Below are positions 40,756 through 51,665 of a stretch of 64,000 nucleotides of DNA, in pieces. The translations under genes were made by a program, and so were the position numbers. Location of the stretch: assembly GCF_003634045.1 (NCBI RefSeq), contig NZ_RBIM01000001.1:1-64000 (forward strand), written 5' to 3'. The notes under the pieces are model-generated. The model was not told the origin of the DNA and did not search any database. It saw only the letters and a list, made by a program, of their open reading frames with translations. How positions within the stretch are numbered: position 1 is the stretch's first letter; every line of letters starts with the position of its first letter. This DNA is from Maricaulis maris. GTDB taxonomy: Bacteria > Pseudomonadota > Alphaproteobacteria > Caulobacterales > Maricaulaceae.

Positions 40756-43700
40756 TCAGCTGGTATCGCCGCGTGGTTTGGGGGGCGTGTTCGGCAGGTC
40801 GAAGATGAAGCGGGCGCCCTTCTCCGGTTCCGACTCGACGCGGATCGTCCCGCCGAGGCGTTCGACCGCCTGACGCACCACGGCAAGGCCGATGCCGGTG
40901 CCTTCATACTGTTCGCGCGTGTGCAGGCGCTGGAAGGGCGCGAAAATCTTTTCGGCAAAACGCATGTCCAGCCCGATACCGTTGTCGGCGACGGTGAAGC
41001 ACCAACCGGTTTCGGTTTCGCGGGCTGACAGCGAAATCTCCGGATCCGCGTCGCCGCGATATTTGACGGCGTTCGAGATCAGGTTTTGAAGGATCTGGGT
41101 CAGCAGCACGCGGTCGGACTCGATCACCGGCAGCTCCCGGGCCGTGATCCGGGCCTTGTTCTCGGTGATCGCAGTTTCCAGCTGGTCGGTAATTTCATTG
41201 ACCAGCGCACCGGTATCGACGGTGGCGAGGTTCAGGGGCTGGCTCGACAGTTTGGAGTAGGACAGGAGCTCGTTGATCAGACGCTGCATGCGCTGGGCGG
41301 CATCGGCGAGGAAGTCGAGACTGCGCACGCCATCTTCATCCAGCTTGTCGGAATAGCGCCGCTTCACCAGCGAGGAGAAGGCTGCGACCTTGCGCAGCGG
41401 CTCCTGCAGATCGTGCGAGGCGACCGTGGCGAAACGGTCGAGCTCGCGATTGGTGCGTTCCAGCTGTTCATTGATGGCGCGCAGCTCCGACACGTCGGTG
41501 AGAATGGCATAGCTGCGCAGCGGCTTGCCTTCGGAATCCCGCTCCAGGAAGGACGACAACAGGACATCGATCGGCTCGCCCGTCTTGCGGATGAAGCGAT
41601 AGGGTGTGTTGATGTTCTCGCCGACGCGGAACAGTTTCGGCAGCTCCACCTCGACGGCACGTTTGCGCGATTCCGGGTCGAGGAAGTCCACTGATTTGCG
41701 ACCGATCACCTCAGCTCGTTTGTAACCGAGATGGGTCAGCCAGAAATCGCTGACCTCGACGATGAACCCGTCATTGTCGATGGTGTGCATCATGGCCGGC
41801 GTGGCGCGGTAGATGCGTTCGAAGCGGGCACGCTCCTCGCTCATCATGGTTTCCAGGCGCCGGGTGGCATCGATATTCCACAGCACCCCGGACGCGGCGA
41901 TGGCCTTGCCGTCACCGGCCCGCTCGACGATGCGGCCGGTCGAGCGGTGCCAGACATAATCGCCATTCCAGTCGCGCAGACGATATTGGTCGTCGGCCTG
42001 CACATTGTCGGTCGCGAGAATATGGGCAATCGCCGCATCGACACCCGCCATGTCGGCCGGGTGGATGCGTTCGCGCCATTCCGTCAGCGATATCGTGCGG
42101 GCTTCATCGGTGCCGAACAGTTCAGCAACAATGGTGCCGCGCAGATTGATCGTGCGAGCGACAAGGTCGATGCGCCAGGTCCCCAGGGCCGCCGCCGTGA
42201 CCGCCTGGAAGAGTTGTTGTTCACGATCCGCCAGTGCTTCCTGCGTCGACAGGCGTTCGGAGATATCGGCAACGAATCCGGTCGCCACCGAGGGCAGACC
42301 GTCCTTGTCGCGCTCGGAGATGCGGCCACGATTATGGATGCGGATCCAGCCGGCGGCCTCGGATTGATAGCGCAGGACGATATCGATCGAGTCGCGCTCG
42401 CCGGTTCGCAGGGCCCTGAAAGCGTCGCGGGCGAGATCAAGATCGTCGCGGTGGATGCGTTCTTCCCAATCGTCATAGGTGACGCGGGCATCGCCTGCTG
42501 GCAGACCCATCATGGCGGCGATGATGGCACTGACTTCGGCGACCCGGGTCTTCAGATTCATCCGCCAGGCGCCTTCACCGGCCGCCACAAGGGCTTCGCG
42601 CAAGCGCCGGTCGCTCTCGGCGAGGGCGCGTTCGAGCCGGCGTTCCTCGGTGATATTGCTGACGATGCCGGCAGCACGCGCGGCGCGGCCATCCGACGTC
42701 CATTCGACGATCCGGCCGCGTGACTGCAACCAGACTTCCGAACTGTCCGGGCCGATGACGCGGAACCGACCAAGGCTGTGACTGGCGCCGGCGCTCGGTT
42801 CGTCGCGTGTTTGTCCGGTGAAGCGACCGAAACGGCCGCGGGCGATCGGCTCGGCATCGGTGGGCAGGAGGGCGAACCAGTCGTCGAGTGAGACCGTGCT
42901 GCCGTCCTCCCGCTCGAGCAGGCGGGACAGCAGGCCGGAAATGCGCAGCTGCCCGCGTTCAATGTCGAGGCTCCAGGCGCCGTCATTGGCGCCTTCGAGG
43001 CCTTCGCGCATCAGGCGTTCGGTCTCGACCAGCTTGCGTTCCAGCAGTTTGCGCTCGGTGATGTCGACCAGGACGCCGGCGGCAACCCGGTTCCCGCTGT
43101 CGGCCTTGACGCTGCCGCGGGATCGCAGCCAGGTCCAGCTGTCGGTGCGGGCATCCCACAGTCGATACTCTGCCTCCAGCATGTCACGACTGCCATCGGC
43201 AAGACCTTGGACCTGGCGCGTCATCTCGGCCCGGTCATCCTTGTGAATGCTGTCGAGCCAGGTTTTTGAGTCGATTTCCTGTGGCTCGTCATCCAGGCCC
43301 AACATCGCCCGGATCGGACCGATTGGCGTGACGCGGCGATTGACCGGGTCCATCTCCCAAACGCCGCTCGAGCCCGACTCGATGGCGTCCGCCAATTGCC
43401 GCTCACGCGCCGCGAGCTTGTCCTCCAACGCCTGTCGCTCGGTCGTGTCTGCGACCACGCCGGAGATCCGGAGGGCATGACCTTCGCGGGTGAATTCGGT
43501 GACCTTGCCGCGCATGTGCAGCCAGCGCCATTCGCCGTCGGCGCGCTGGGCCTTGAAGACAATATCGAGTGACTGGGTCGGGTGGGTGCGCAGTGTCTCG
43601 ATCGCATGCGACAGCCGCTCGCGATCCTCCGGCGCCGTGATCTCGAGCCAACGTTCAAGCGAGATCGTGGCGTCGGCGCTGATGATGCCGAGGAATTCAT

Positions 43701-44226
43701 TGATGAAGCCGCGCGTCGAGCCGAGCCGGGTGACCAGGTTGAGCGAAAACGCGCCCTCATTCGCCGAAGCGAGCGCCGCGCGCAGCTGGATGTCGCTCGC
43801 TTCGAGCTTGGCTTTCAGTGACAATTCGGCCGTGACGTCGCGGATGAAGAGCAGAGTGCCCGTGCCGTAAGCCCCTTGGCCGGCAGCCCGCACCGCCACG
43901 GTCTCGCCATCGAATACGCGGCTGTTTCGGGTGCGGTATCGTGCCGTGAACCGGCCCTCGGTCATGCCGTCGGGAATGTTGAAATGCTCGTTTTCAAGCC
44001 GGTCATAGGTGCGGGCATCGGCAAAGACGATCTGTGCCCGCTTGCCCGACAGGTCGGCCCGGTCATAGCCGAGCAGGTCGGAGGCCGCGGCATTGACGGC
44101 GGAAATGGCGCCGCGAGCGTCCAGTTCCAGGATGGCCAGTGGTGAACTGGCGAACAGGGCGCGTTGCATGTCGGACGACCTTGCGGTCATGGTGGCGCTG
44201 CTCCCACGCTGCGTGTCATCGGTCAC
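40756..44226 (-). CDS. Orphan multi-PAS sensor histidine kinase
   Basis: A 1156-residue soluble protein. About seven PAS modules run from residue 20 to ~890: a first PAS (SSPLAILELDARGAISAVNA), five PAS_3-like repeats each starting with a helix such as ASDIQLRAALASANEGAFSL, and a last PAS (TPAMMHTIDNDGFIVEVSDF). HisKA follows (VASHDLQEPLRKVAAFSSLV, phospho-His) and HATPase (LQNLISNAVKYRGD; FTVADNGIGLD; YEGTGIGLAVVRQAVERLGG). No membrane segments and no adjacent response regulator. The architecture resembles bacteriophytochrome-like kinases that dimerise and sense redox or small ligands. Confidence 0.9.
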   Translation of the reverse strand: MTDDTQRGSSATMTARSSDMQRALFASSPLAILELDARGAISAVNAAASDLLGYDRADLSGKRAQIVFADARTYDRLENEHFNIPDGMTEGRFTARYRTRNSRVFDGETVAVRAAGQGAYGTGTLLFIRDVTAELSLKAKLEASDIQLRAALASANEGAFSLNLVTRLGSTRGFINEFLGIISADATISLERWLEITAPEDRERLSHAIETLRTHPTQSLDIVFKAQRADGEWRWLHMRGKVTEFTREGHALRISGVVADTTERQALEDKLAARERQLADAIESGSSGVWEMDPVNRRVTPIGPIRAMLGLDDEPQEIDSKTWLDSIHKDDRAEMTRQVQGLADGSRDMLEAEYRLWDARTDSWTWLRSRGSVKADSGNRVAAGVLVDITERKLLERKLVETERLMREGLEGANDGAWSLDIERGQLRISGLLSRLLEREDGSTVSLDDWFALLPTDAEPIARGRFGRFTGQTRDEPSAGASHSLGRFRVIGPDSSEVWLQSRGRIVEWTSDGRAARAAGIVSNITEERRLERALAESDRRLREALVAAGEGAWRMNLKTRVAEVSAIIAAMMGLPAGDARVTYDDWEERIHRDDLDLARDAFRALRTGERDSIDIVLRYQSEAAGWIRIHNRGRISERDKDGLPSVATGFVADISERLSTQEALADREQQLFQAVTAAALGTWRIDLVARTINLRGTIVAELFGTDEARTISLTEWRERIHPADMAGVDAAIAHILATDNVQADDQYRLRDWNGDYVWHRSTGRIVERAGDGKAIAASGVLWNIDATRRLETMMSEERARFERIYRATPAMMHTIDNDGFIVEVSDFWLTHLGYKRAEVIGRKSVDFLDPESRKRAVEVELPKLFRVGENINTPYRFIRKTGEPIDVLLSSFLERDSEGKPLRSYAILTDVSELRAINEQLERTNRELDRFATVASHDLQEPLRKVAAFSSLVKRRYSDKLDEDGVRSLDFLADAAQRMQRLINELLSYSKLSSQPLNLATVDTGALVNEITDQLETAITENKARITARELPVIESDRVLLTQILQNLISNAVKYRGDADPEISLSARETETGWCFTVADNGIGLDMRFAEKIFAPFQRLHTREQYEGTGIGLAVVRQAVERLGGTIRVESEPEKGARFIFDLPNTPPKPRGDTS

Positions 44227-44430
44227 AACATCCCCGACGCCGGTCCGGCAGTTTGCGCGCGTCCGGTGCGGATTGAAAAGGACTGATTTGGCGGAAACTT
44301 AGCATTTGCGCAGGCGGGCCGCCACGCAAAGACATTGCACGTCACGGGCAGTTGGGCATGAGAACGAGGCTGGCCTTGCGCCATTGTGTCGATATGCTCC
44401 TCCGTCACCGAGTATTTGGGGAGTATTATT

Positions 44431-46290
44431 GTGCCCAAGACGCAAGAGCACACGTCCGGTTCGGCGCCGATCCTTCGGGTGTCCGATCTCAATGTCGATT
44501 TCCAGACCCCGGACGGGGTGGTCGAGGCCGTCCAGGGCGTTTCCCTGGAAATCAATGCCGGCGAATGCCTCGCGGTGGTCGGCGAGTCGGGTTCCGGCAA
44601 GAGCCAGACTTTCCTGGCCGCGATGGGGCTTCTGGCCTCCAACGGCAAGGCGACCGGCTCGATCAAATACCGTGATGCCGAGATTCTCGGCCTGTCGGCC
44701 AGCAAACTCAATCGCGTTCGCGGCCGCTCGATGACGATGATTTTCCAGGACCCGCTGACCTCGCTGACGCCGCACATGACGGTCGGCGACCAGATGCAGG
44801 AAGTTCTGGGCATTCACATGAAAATGCGCGGCAAGGCGGCCGAGGCGCGGACTTTGGAATGGCTCAACCGGGTTCGTATTCCCGAAGCCAAGCGCCGCCT
44901 CGCGCAATATCCGCACGAGCTGTCCGGCGGCATGCGCCAGCGTGTCATGATCGCCATGTCGATGCTGTGCGAGCCGGACCTGCTGATCTGCGACGAGCCG
45001 ACCACGGCGCTTGATGTGACTGTTCAGGCCGAAGTGCTCGATATCATGGATGAGCTGAAGCGTGAGACCGGCGCCGCCCTGGCCCTGATCACCCACGACA
45101 TGGGGGTCGTCGCCCGCATGGCCGATCGTGCCCAGGTGATGAAGCATGGCGTCTATGTCGAAGGCGGCAAGATCGAGGATATCTTCGCCAATCCGCAACA
45201 CGACTATACCCGCATGCTGCTCGACGCGATGCCACGCCTGGACCGTCCTGACCGGCCGGGCCACACGGCGTTGAAACCGGTTGCCGGCGATGCCGATGCC
45301 GATCCGCTGCTGTCGGTCGACAATGTGAAGGTCCAATTCCCGATCCAGGTCTCCGGCGGACTTCGCCCGACCTACAAGACGCTGCGTGCGGTCGACGGGA
45401 TCAGCTTTGATCTCCAGCCCGGTGAAACGCTGGGTGTTGTCGGCGAATCCGGGTGCGGCAAGTCGACCCTGGCCCGCGCCGTGCTGCGCCTGGTTCCCGC
45501 CCAGGAAGGGACCGTGTCGTGGATCGGCCGCGATCTGCTCGGTCTCAAGCGCGACGCGCTGCGCAAATCCCGCGAGGATTTCCAGATCGTTTTCCAGGAC
45601 CCGCTCGCCTCGCTCGATCCGCGGATGACGATCGGTGCCTCGATCGAGGAGCCGATGCTGACCTTCCGCAAGTCGATGCGGCGCAAGGAACGCGAGGTGA
45701 TGGTCAAGGAGATGATGGAGAAGGTCGGTCTCGACCCGAACATGATCAACCGCTATCCGCACGAGCTGTCCGGCGGCCAGAACCAGCGGGTCGGCATTGC
45801 CCGCGCCATGATCCTGCGTCCCAAGCTGGTGATCTGCGACGAGGCCGTGTCGGCGCTTGACGTGTCGATCCAGGCCCAGATTGTCGAGCTTCTGATCAAG
45901 CTGCAGCAGGAGATGGACCTGTCGATGATCTTCATCTCGCACGACCTTTCGGTGGTGCGCGAGATCTCGCACCGGGTGATGGTGCTCTATCTCGGCCGGG
46001 TCGTTGAACTGGCTGATCGTGACCAGATCTATGAAGACGCCCGCCACCCCTACACCCAGGCGCTGATCTCGGCCGTGCCGGTTCCGGACCCTGTCGTCGA
46101 GAAGGCGCGGGTTCGCGTCAAACTGGACGGCGAATTGCCGTCGCCGATGGACACGCGGGCCCAGCTGCGCTTCATGAAATCGCGGTTGGTGGACGATCCG
46201 GACGCCGAGCAGTATCGCCCGCAATTGGTTGAAATTGCCGATGGTCACTGGGTCGCCGAGCATGATCCTTTCGAGCGCGTCTCGGGCTGA
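44431..46290 (+). CDS. Fused ABC transporter ATPase, peptide/YejF type
   Basis: A 619-residue protein with two full nucleotide-binding domains. NBD1: [40 protein letters not shown]2: [37 protein letters not shown]. The NBD1 Walker A has Gln in place of the usual Ser/Thr. The oligopeptide-transporter C-terminal segment is at the end. The GTG at 44431 has GGGGAG eight bases before; an in-frame GTG 45 bases upstream is unlikely. No permease or binding-protein genes are adjacent. Confidence 0.85.
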   Translation: MPKTQEHTSGSAPILRVSDLNVDFQTPDGVVEAVQGVSLEINAGECLAVVGESGSGKSQTFLAAMGLLASNGKATGSIKYRDAEILGLSASKLNRVRGRSMTMIFQDPLTSLTPHMTVGDQMQEVLGIHMKMRGKAAEARTLEWLNRVRIPEAKRRLAQYPHELSGGMRQRVMIAMSMLCEPDLLICDEPTTALDVTVQAEVLDIMDELKRETGAALALITHDMGVVARMADRAQVMKHGVYVEGGKIEDIFANPQHDYTRMLLDAMPRLDRPDRPGHTALKPVAGDADADPLLSVDNVKVQFPIQVSGGLRPTYKTLRAVDGISFDLQPGETLGVVGESGCGKSTLARAVLRLVPAQEGTVSWIGRDLLGLKRDALRKSREDFQIVFQDPLASLDPRMTIGASIEEPMLTFRKSMRRKEREVMVKEMMEKVGLDPNMINRYPHELSGGQNQRVGIARAMILRPKLVICDEAVSALDVSIQAQIVELLIKLQQEMDLSMIFISHDLSVVREISHRVMVLYLGRVVELADRDQIYEDARHPYTQALISAVPVPDPVVEKARVRVKLDGELPSPMDTRAQLRFMKSRLVDDPDAEQYRPQLVEIADGHWVAEHDPFERVSG

Positions 46291-46375
46291 TCGGCCGGCT
46301 TGCCGCTAATTCACTCGACAGCCGCTCCGTGGCCACTAGGTTCCGGATCGAACACAGAGCCTTGGGAGAGATGTG

Positions 46376-49240
46376 ATGACGGTTGGACGTGGTTGGAGAC
46401 TGGGCATTGCGGCGCTGGCGCTGACGTTCGGACTGGCTGCCTGTCAGCCGGCCCGGGAGGATCCGGTCGGTGCTGTCGACCTTCCCACCGACTATGCCTT
46501 CGTGCACGACGTCACCGATCTTCCGGCCGACCCGGACATCATTTACGGCCAGCTCGACAATGGCCTGCGTTATGCGGTCCGGGCCAACCAGACGCCGCCC
46601 AATGTCGCCTCGGTCCGCATGGTCTTCAATATGGGCTCGCTCGGCGAGGCCGATGACCAGCGCGGTCTGGCACACTTCATCGAACACATGGCTTTCAACG
46701 GCTCGACCGAGGTGCCCGAGGGCGAGATGGTGCCGCTGCTGGAGCGCCATGGTCTGCAGTTCGGCCCCGATACCAATGCCTTCACCGGCTATGAGACCGT
46801 CGGTTATCAGCTCGACCTGCCCGATGCCGGCGAAGACGCGCTGGACACCGCGCTCTTCCTGATGCGTCAGACGGCGAGTGAATTGCTGCTCGATCCGGAC
46901 GCGATTGACCGCGAGCGCGGCGTTGTCCTGTCCGAGGAGCGTGTCCGCAACACGCCGATCCGGCGCTGGAACAACGCGCTGTGGCGCTTCCGCCTGCCCG
47001 ACACGCTGGTTCCCGACCGCGATGCCATCGGAACGACCGAAGTGGTTGAGACGGCACAGCGCGAGCGTTTCGTCGATTATTACGAGAATTTCTACACGCC
47101 CGAGCGGGGCATGGTGGTCGTGGTTGGCGATATCGACCCGGAGGCGGTGGTTGCCCGGATCGAAGCCGGCTTTGCCGACTGGGCCGGGATCGAGGATCCG
47201 CGGGCTGATCCCGATATCGGTTCGGTGAGCGCCGACCGCCCGATTTCGGCCGGCTATTTCCATGATCCCGAACTCTACACCATCTTCACCGTCGACGCCG
47301 TGCGGCCGCACCAGCCGGTGCTGGACAGTGCGGCCACCCGCTTCGACAATAATCTGGCCAATATCGGCGATGCCATTCTGGGGCGTCGTTTCGCGACCCT
47401 GACCAGTTCCGGCAACTCACCCCTGATCCAGGCAGCGGCCAATCGCGGCACGGATTTCGGCGTTGCCGATCGCGCCTCCGTACTGGCCATTGTGCGGCCG
47501 GATCGCTGGGAAGAGGGGGTCACCACCGTCGAGCAGGAATTGCGTCGGGCGCTGGAGCATGGCTTCACGCAGGCCGAGCTGGACGAGCAGATCGCGAACA
47601 TGCACACCGGCCTGCGCGATGCGGCTGAGCAGGCCGGGACGCGGCAGACCGCCAACCTGTCCGACCAGATCTGGTCGAGCTGGCGTTCCGATCAGGTGTT
47701 GACCACGCCGCAATCCATGCTCGAGCGGTTTGAGGCAAGCTTGCCGCAGGTAACGCCGGAGGCGGTCAGTGCCACTTTCCGGACCCGATGGGACGGTGTC
47801 GAGCCGCTGCTTTTCCTCGCCACCTCGATCGAGATGGAGGATGCCCAATCCCGTCTGATCGAAACCTGGCAGGCCAGTGCCGCCGAACCCGTCGAGGCAC
47901 CGGAAGATCACGGCGCACTGAGCTTTGCCTATACCGATTTCGGCGCCGCCGGCGTCATCGCCTCGCGCGAGGAAATCGCCGATCTTGGGCTGGTCCGCCT
48001 GCAGTTTGAAAACGGCGTTGCGGTGACCTTCAAGCCGACCGATTTCGAAGACCGCACCGTGCGGGTCCGTCTCGATTTCGGTCGCGGCGAGCTAGAGCCG
48101 CGGGCGATGCCGGCGGTTGATATCATTGCCGGCTCCGTCTTCACCGCGTCCGGTCTGGGCGCGCATTCCGCCGACGATCTCGGCCGCGTGCTGGCCGGTC
48201 GAAATATCGGCTACAGTTTCAATGTCGGGGATGACAGTTTCAGCTTCAACACGGCGACCACGCCGGGGGATCTGCGCATCCAGATGGACCTGCTGACGGC
48301 CTTCATCACTGATCCGGGTTGGCGTCAGGAAGGGCTGGACCAGTTCCGTGCCGTGATTCCGGAAATCCGCCGCAATTCCTATTCCACGCCGGGCGGCGTG
48401 ATGTCGGCGGAAGTGTCGCGTCTGATTCGCTCCGGTGATGAACGCTACGGCCTGCCCGATCCGGAACAGGTCGCCGGTGTCGACATGGCGGCGATCGAGG
48501 CCTTCCTGTCGCCGGCCCTGGAGCAGGCGCCGATCGAAGTGACCATTGTGGGTGATGTCTCCGAGGCGGCGCTCATCGAGGCGCTCGCCCCGACGCTGGG
48601 CGCCTTGCCGGCCCGGGCCGGCAGCTGGCCCGATTATGACGAGGCCCGCACCATCGTCTTCCCGGATGCCGTCGCCGACCCGGTCGTGTTGCACCATAAC
48701 GGTCCGGCCGATCAGGCCCGCGCCAATGTCTACTGGCCGACCTTTGACGACAGTGATCCGGCCCGGACCCGCGCCATGGCCCTGCTCAATGCGGTGTTTG
48801 ATCTCAAGCTGACCGAACGCCTGCGCGAACGCGAAGGACTGACCTATTCGGCCTCCAACGCGGCGTCGGAGTCGGATGTCTATCCCGACTATGGCTATCT
48901 CTATGTCGGTGCCGATGTCCGCATCGAGACCGTCGACCAGACCTATGCCGCGATCAATGAGTTGGCGGCGGACCTCGCCTCCGGTGCGATCAGCGAGGAC
49001 GAAGTCCTGCGGGCGCGCCGCCCGATGCTCGAGCAGATCGAGAATGCGATGGAAAACAATGCCGCCTGGATGAGCTGGCTGTCCCAGTCCTGGACCCATC
49101 CCGAGCGCCTTGACCGGATTCGCACGATCCGAACCGACTATGAGGCCGTGACGCAGGCTCAACTTGTCGAGCTGGCTGCCACCTACCTCTCGCCCGAGCG
49201 CAGCTGGCGTGTCACCATCCTGCCGCGCGACGCCGAATAA
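46376..49240 (+). CDS. M16 family metallopeptidase, lipoprotein
   Basis: A 954-residue protein with lipoprotein signal MTVGRGWRLGIAALALTFG then LAAC. The zinc motif is HFIEHMAFNG in RGLAHFIEHMAFNGSTEVPE, and the downstream Glu ligand region is VVLSEERVRNTPIRR. Two halves of M16 fold are recognisable, the second starting near residue 530. It degrades peptides in the periplasm. ATG at 46376 with GGGAGAG upstream is used. An FKBP isomerase gene follows 24 bases later and is probably co-transcribed. Confidence 0.9.
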   Translation: MTVGRGWRLGIAALALTFGLAACQPAREDPVGAVDLPTDYAFVHDVTDLPADPDIIYGQLDNGLRYAVRANQTPPNVASVRMVFNMGSLGEADDQRGLAHFIEHMAFNGSTEVPEGEMVPLLERHGLQFGPDTNAFTGYETVGYQLDLPDAGEDALDTALFLMRQTASELLLDPDAIDRERGVVLSEERVRNTPIRRWNNALWRFRLPDTLVPDRDAIGTTEVVETAQRERFVDYYENFYTPERGMVVVVGDIDPEAVVARIEAGFADWAGIEDPRADPDIGSVSADRPISAGYFHDPELYTIFTVDAVRPHQPVLDSAATRFDNNLANIGDAILGRRFATLTSSGNSPLIQAAANRGTDFGVADRASVLAIVRPDRWEEGVTTVEQELRRALEHGFTQAELDEQIANMHTGLRDAAEQAGTRQTANLSDQIWSSWRSDQVLTTPQSMLERFEASLPQVTPEAVSATFRTRWDGVEPLLFLATSIEMEDAQSRLIETWQASAAEPVEAPEDHGALSFAYTDFGAAGVIASREEIADLGLVRLQFENGVAVTFKPTDFEDRTVRVRLDFGRGELEPRAMPAVDIIAGSVFTASGLGAHSADDLGRVLAGRNIGYSFNVGDDSFSFNTATTPGDLRIQMDLLTAFITDPGWRQEGLDQFRAVIPEIRRNSYSTPGGVMSAEVSRLIRSGDERYGLPDPEQVAGVDMAAIEAFLSPALEQAPIEVTIVGDVSEAALIEALAPTLGALPARAGSWPDYDEARTIVFPDAVADPVVLHHNGPADQARANVYWPTFDDSDPARTRAMALLNAVFDLKLTERLREREGLTYSASNAASESDVYPDYGYLYVGADVRIETVDQTYAAINELAADLASGAISEDEVLRARRPMLEQIENAMENNAAWMSWLSQSWTHPERLDRIRTIRTDYEAVTQAQLVELAATYLSPERSWRVTILPRDAE

Positions 49241-49264
49241 CATCCAGCTGACAGGACAGATTTC

Positions 49265-49969
49265 ATGACCCGTTTTGCCCTTGCCGCGACCTGCTGCGCC
49301 CTGGCGCTGTCGGCCTGTTCCGACCCGGCCGCGTCGTCTTCCAATGCCAATTCAAGCGAGACCATGACCACTCAATCCACCAATGCCGACACGATTGCGA
49401 CCGGCGATGAAGCCGCGCTGCGCGCCCGCCTCGCACTGGCCGAACGGGTTGTGCCCAATCTGGACCAGCTGATCGCCCGCCAACTGGTTGTCGATTCTGC
49501 CCGTGCGTGTCCGGTCGATGACGGCGTCACCATTCCGCTTGCCGATCTGCCCGAAGATGCAACCGATCCGGCCGCCAATGGCGCCCTGGCCGAAGACTAT
49601 CTCGGCAATATCGTCAGCGAACCGTGTGTGTTCCAGCTGCCGTCGGGACTGGCTTTCCGCATCCGTACCGCCTCCGACGACGGCGCCAGCCCGATGCGCG
49701 GCGACATGGTGACCGTCAATTATCGCGGGCAATTGCTCAATGGCGAAGAGTTCGACAGCTCGTGGACGCGCGGCGAGCCCGCCACCTTCCCGTCCGACCG
49801 CCTGATCGCCGGCTGGGTCGAAGCCCTGCCGCTGATGCGGGTCGGCGAGCGCTGGGAACTCTTCATCCATCCCGACCTGGCCTATGGCATGCGCGGTACG
49901 CCGGGCGGCCCGATCGGCCCCAACATGGCGCTGGTCTTCGAGCTGGAATTGCTCGACCTGCCGGGCTGA
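49265..49969 (+). CDS. FKBP-type peptidyl-prolyl isomerase lipoprotein
   Basis: A 234-residue protein with lipoprotein signal MTRFALAATCCALALSAC (lipobox LSAC, Cys18). A Ser/Asn/Thr-rich linker follows. The C-terminal FKBP domain has DMVTVNYRGQLLNGEEFDSS, SDRLIAGWVEALPLMRVGER and AYGMRGTPGGPIGPNMALVF, the usual binding-pocket order. It aids periplasmic protein folding. It sits directly behind the M16 peptidase. Confidence 0.9.
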   Translation: MTRFALAATCCALALSACSDPAASSSNANSSETMTTQSTNADTIATGDEAALRARLALAERVVPNLDQLIARQLVVDSARACPVDDGVTIPLADLPEDATDPAANGALAEDYLGNIVSEPCVFQLPSGLAFRIRTASDDGASPMRGDMVTVNYRGQLLNGEEFDSSWTRGEPATFPSDRLIAGWVEALPLMRVGERWELFIHPDLAYGMRGTPGGPIGPNMALVFELELLDLPG

Positions 49970-50012
49970 TCCGGCGTCCGGAATTTGACTGAAACGGCCT
50001 GCCGCCTGTCGC

Positions 50013-51572
50013 CTACCGCGACAGGCGCAGGTTTGTCAGGTCACCGGCAATCATTTCGAAGGCATCTTCCAGCGCCTCCGATGAGGGCGAGTCGAAATAC
50101 AGGCTCGGATTGCTGGCACAGCCGCGCATCAGGTCACGGGTCGAGCTGGAATTGACCTGGAAGGTTATCGTGTAGACGCGGATGCCCTGGGCCTTGGCAT
50201 AATCACAGGCGTCCTCCAGACGGTCATCGAGGCGGTTGCCCAACGTGCTGCTGCTCGACGAGGTCGTGCCGAGCCGGCCATGCGCCGAGAAGCCATAGGC
50301 CGAGTAGTCCGACCGCAGATCGGTTGACCGGCCGGTCATGACATTGTCGCCGTCGGTCAGGATCACCATCGCCTTGATGATTTCGCGATCATCATAGGCA
50401 GTGCCCTCGGTGAAGGGTTCCTGCGGTGACAGGACACGAATGCCCCAGCCCACGCCTTGCGGGATATTGGTGGTGCCGTTCGCCTCCATGTCGTCGATGG
50501 CGTTCAGCAGGCGGGAGCGGTTCGAGGTCAGGGGCGTGATCGGTGTGGTCGTGCAGGCGCTGTTCGGACCGCCACCGCTGGGGCGGCCATTGTCATACTT
50601 CAGCAGGTTGATCAGGCGACCCAACAGGCTGGATGTAATGCCATCGTCCAAATAGTCATTGCTGTAGTCCCGGTCATTGTCCGGCTCGTCGGGGGCGAAG
50701 AAGGGCACAAAGAGCGTTTCCGGATTGCCGACCGATGGCGGGGTGTCGTCAATGTCCATCGGGATGGCGCGCGCTTCGACGCAGCCCTCCCATTCGGTGT
50801 TCCGCAGATCGTCAAACAAGTCCCAATGATTGATCAGGACTTCTTCGGTGGTGCATCGCCGCCGTCGGCCCCGACCGGTGCAGGTCTCGACCTCGACGGT
50901 GCTGCCGCCGGCCCATTCGGCGTGGAGCGGCGAGGCCGCCAGCGGGTCGAGCCACCAGGCGCGCTCGTAATTCGTGCCGACATTCACCGTCGCCGCAAAG
51001 GGGACGAGGCCGATCTTGACGTCCTCGGGCTCATCGGCGGCGTCAAACAGGATTTCGGTGAGAAGCTCGGCGCTGTCGCGAAGATTGCGGATCTTGGAGC
51101 CGCCCATCGAGCCCGTATTGTCGAGCACCATGACCAGTTCAAGGCGCTGGCGGGCGCGCTGGACTTCGCTCTCCCAGTGCACAGTGATGTAATCGATCCC
51201 CGCCATGCCGAGCATGGTGGTCTGGACCCGGGCCTCGCCCGTCACGGTGACCGTGTCGGTGACATCATCGACACTGACATTGATGTTCTGGACCACGCCA
51301 AGCTCGCGGCCGGGATAATTGGCGGCGATGAAATCATTGGCGATCTGCGTTGCCTGGGCATTCGACAGCGAGGTGTTGACCCCGACAGCAAGTGCCGCCG
51401 CATCGAGCGCCTGGGCGAGGCGCGAGCGGGCATTCATCGACTGGCTGAGATCAACCGCGCCGCCCGACAGCAGGGCAACCGGGACCAGGGACAGCGCAAA
51501 AATCGTCGCGACATTGCCGCGCGTTTCGCGGCAGAAGCGGGAGCAATGGTTGAACAGGCCTTGGAAAGGCAT
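50013..51572 (-). CDS. TadG-like pilus/envelope protein with vWA domain (copy 1)
   Basis: A 519-residue protein. The N-terminal TadE/TadG segment has CRETRGNVATIFALSLVPVA and LLSGGAVDLSQSMNARSRLA, with one membrane helix near residues 22-41. A von Willebrand A domain has MIDAS start MVLDNTGSMGGSKI (D151) and a later VILTDGDN. The C-terminus ends in MIAGDLTNLRLSR, the same as its neighbour. TadG-type proteins accompany Flp/Tad pili, but no other tad genes are in the window. Confidence 0.85.
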   Translation of the reverse strand: MPFQGLFNHCSRFCRETRGNVATIFALSLVPVALLSGGAVDLSQSMNARSRLAQALDAAALAVGVNTSLSNAQATQIANDFIAANYPGRELGVVQNINVSVDDVTDTVTVTGEARVQTTMLGMAGIDYITVHWESEVQRARQRLELVMVLDNTGSMGGSKIRNLRDSAELLTEILFDAADEPEDVKIGLVPFAATVNVGTNYERAWWLDPLAASPLHAEWAGGSTVEVETCTGRGRRRRCTTEEVLINHWDLFDDLRNTEWEGCVEARAIPMDIDDTPPSVGNPETLFVPFFAPDEPDNDRDYSNDYLDDGITSSLLGRLINLLKYDNGRPSGGGPNSACTTTPITPLTSNRSRLLNAIDDMEANGTTNIPQGVGWGIRVLSPQEPFTEGTAYDDREIIKAMVILTDGDNVMTGRSTDLRSDYSAYGFSAHGRLGTTSSSSSTLGNRLDDRLEDACDYAKAQGIRVYTITFQVNSSSTRDLMRGCASNPSLYFDSPSSEALEDAFEMIAGDLTNLRLSR

Positions 51573-51665
51573 CGCAGGGATCCAATACAGAATTCGCTAA
51601 AATCTTATCGGATCGGGATTAAGGGGGCGTTATAAGGCACGGTTATTCAGTGGTTAATCCCGGAC

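Noticed and set aside
44299-46263. Minus-strand open frame of 654 codons
   Set aside because: Antisense shadow of the fused ABC ATPase, which carries all Walker and signature motifs.
48092-49243. Minus-strand open frame of 383 codons
   Set aside because: Antisense shadow of the second M16 peptidase; Arg/Gly/His-rich and without domain motifs.
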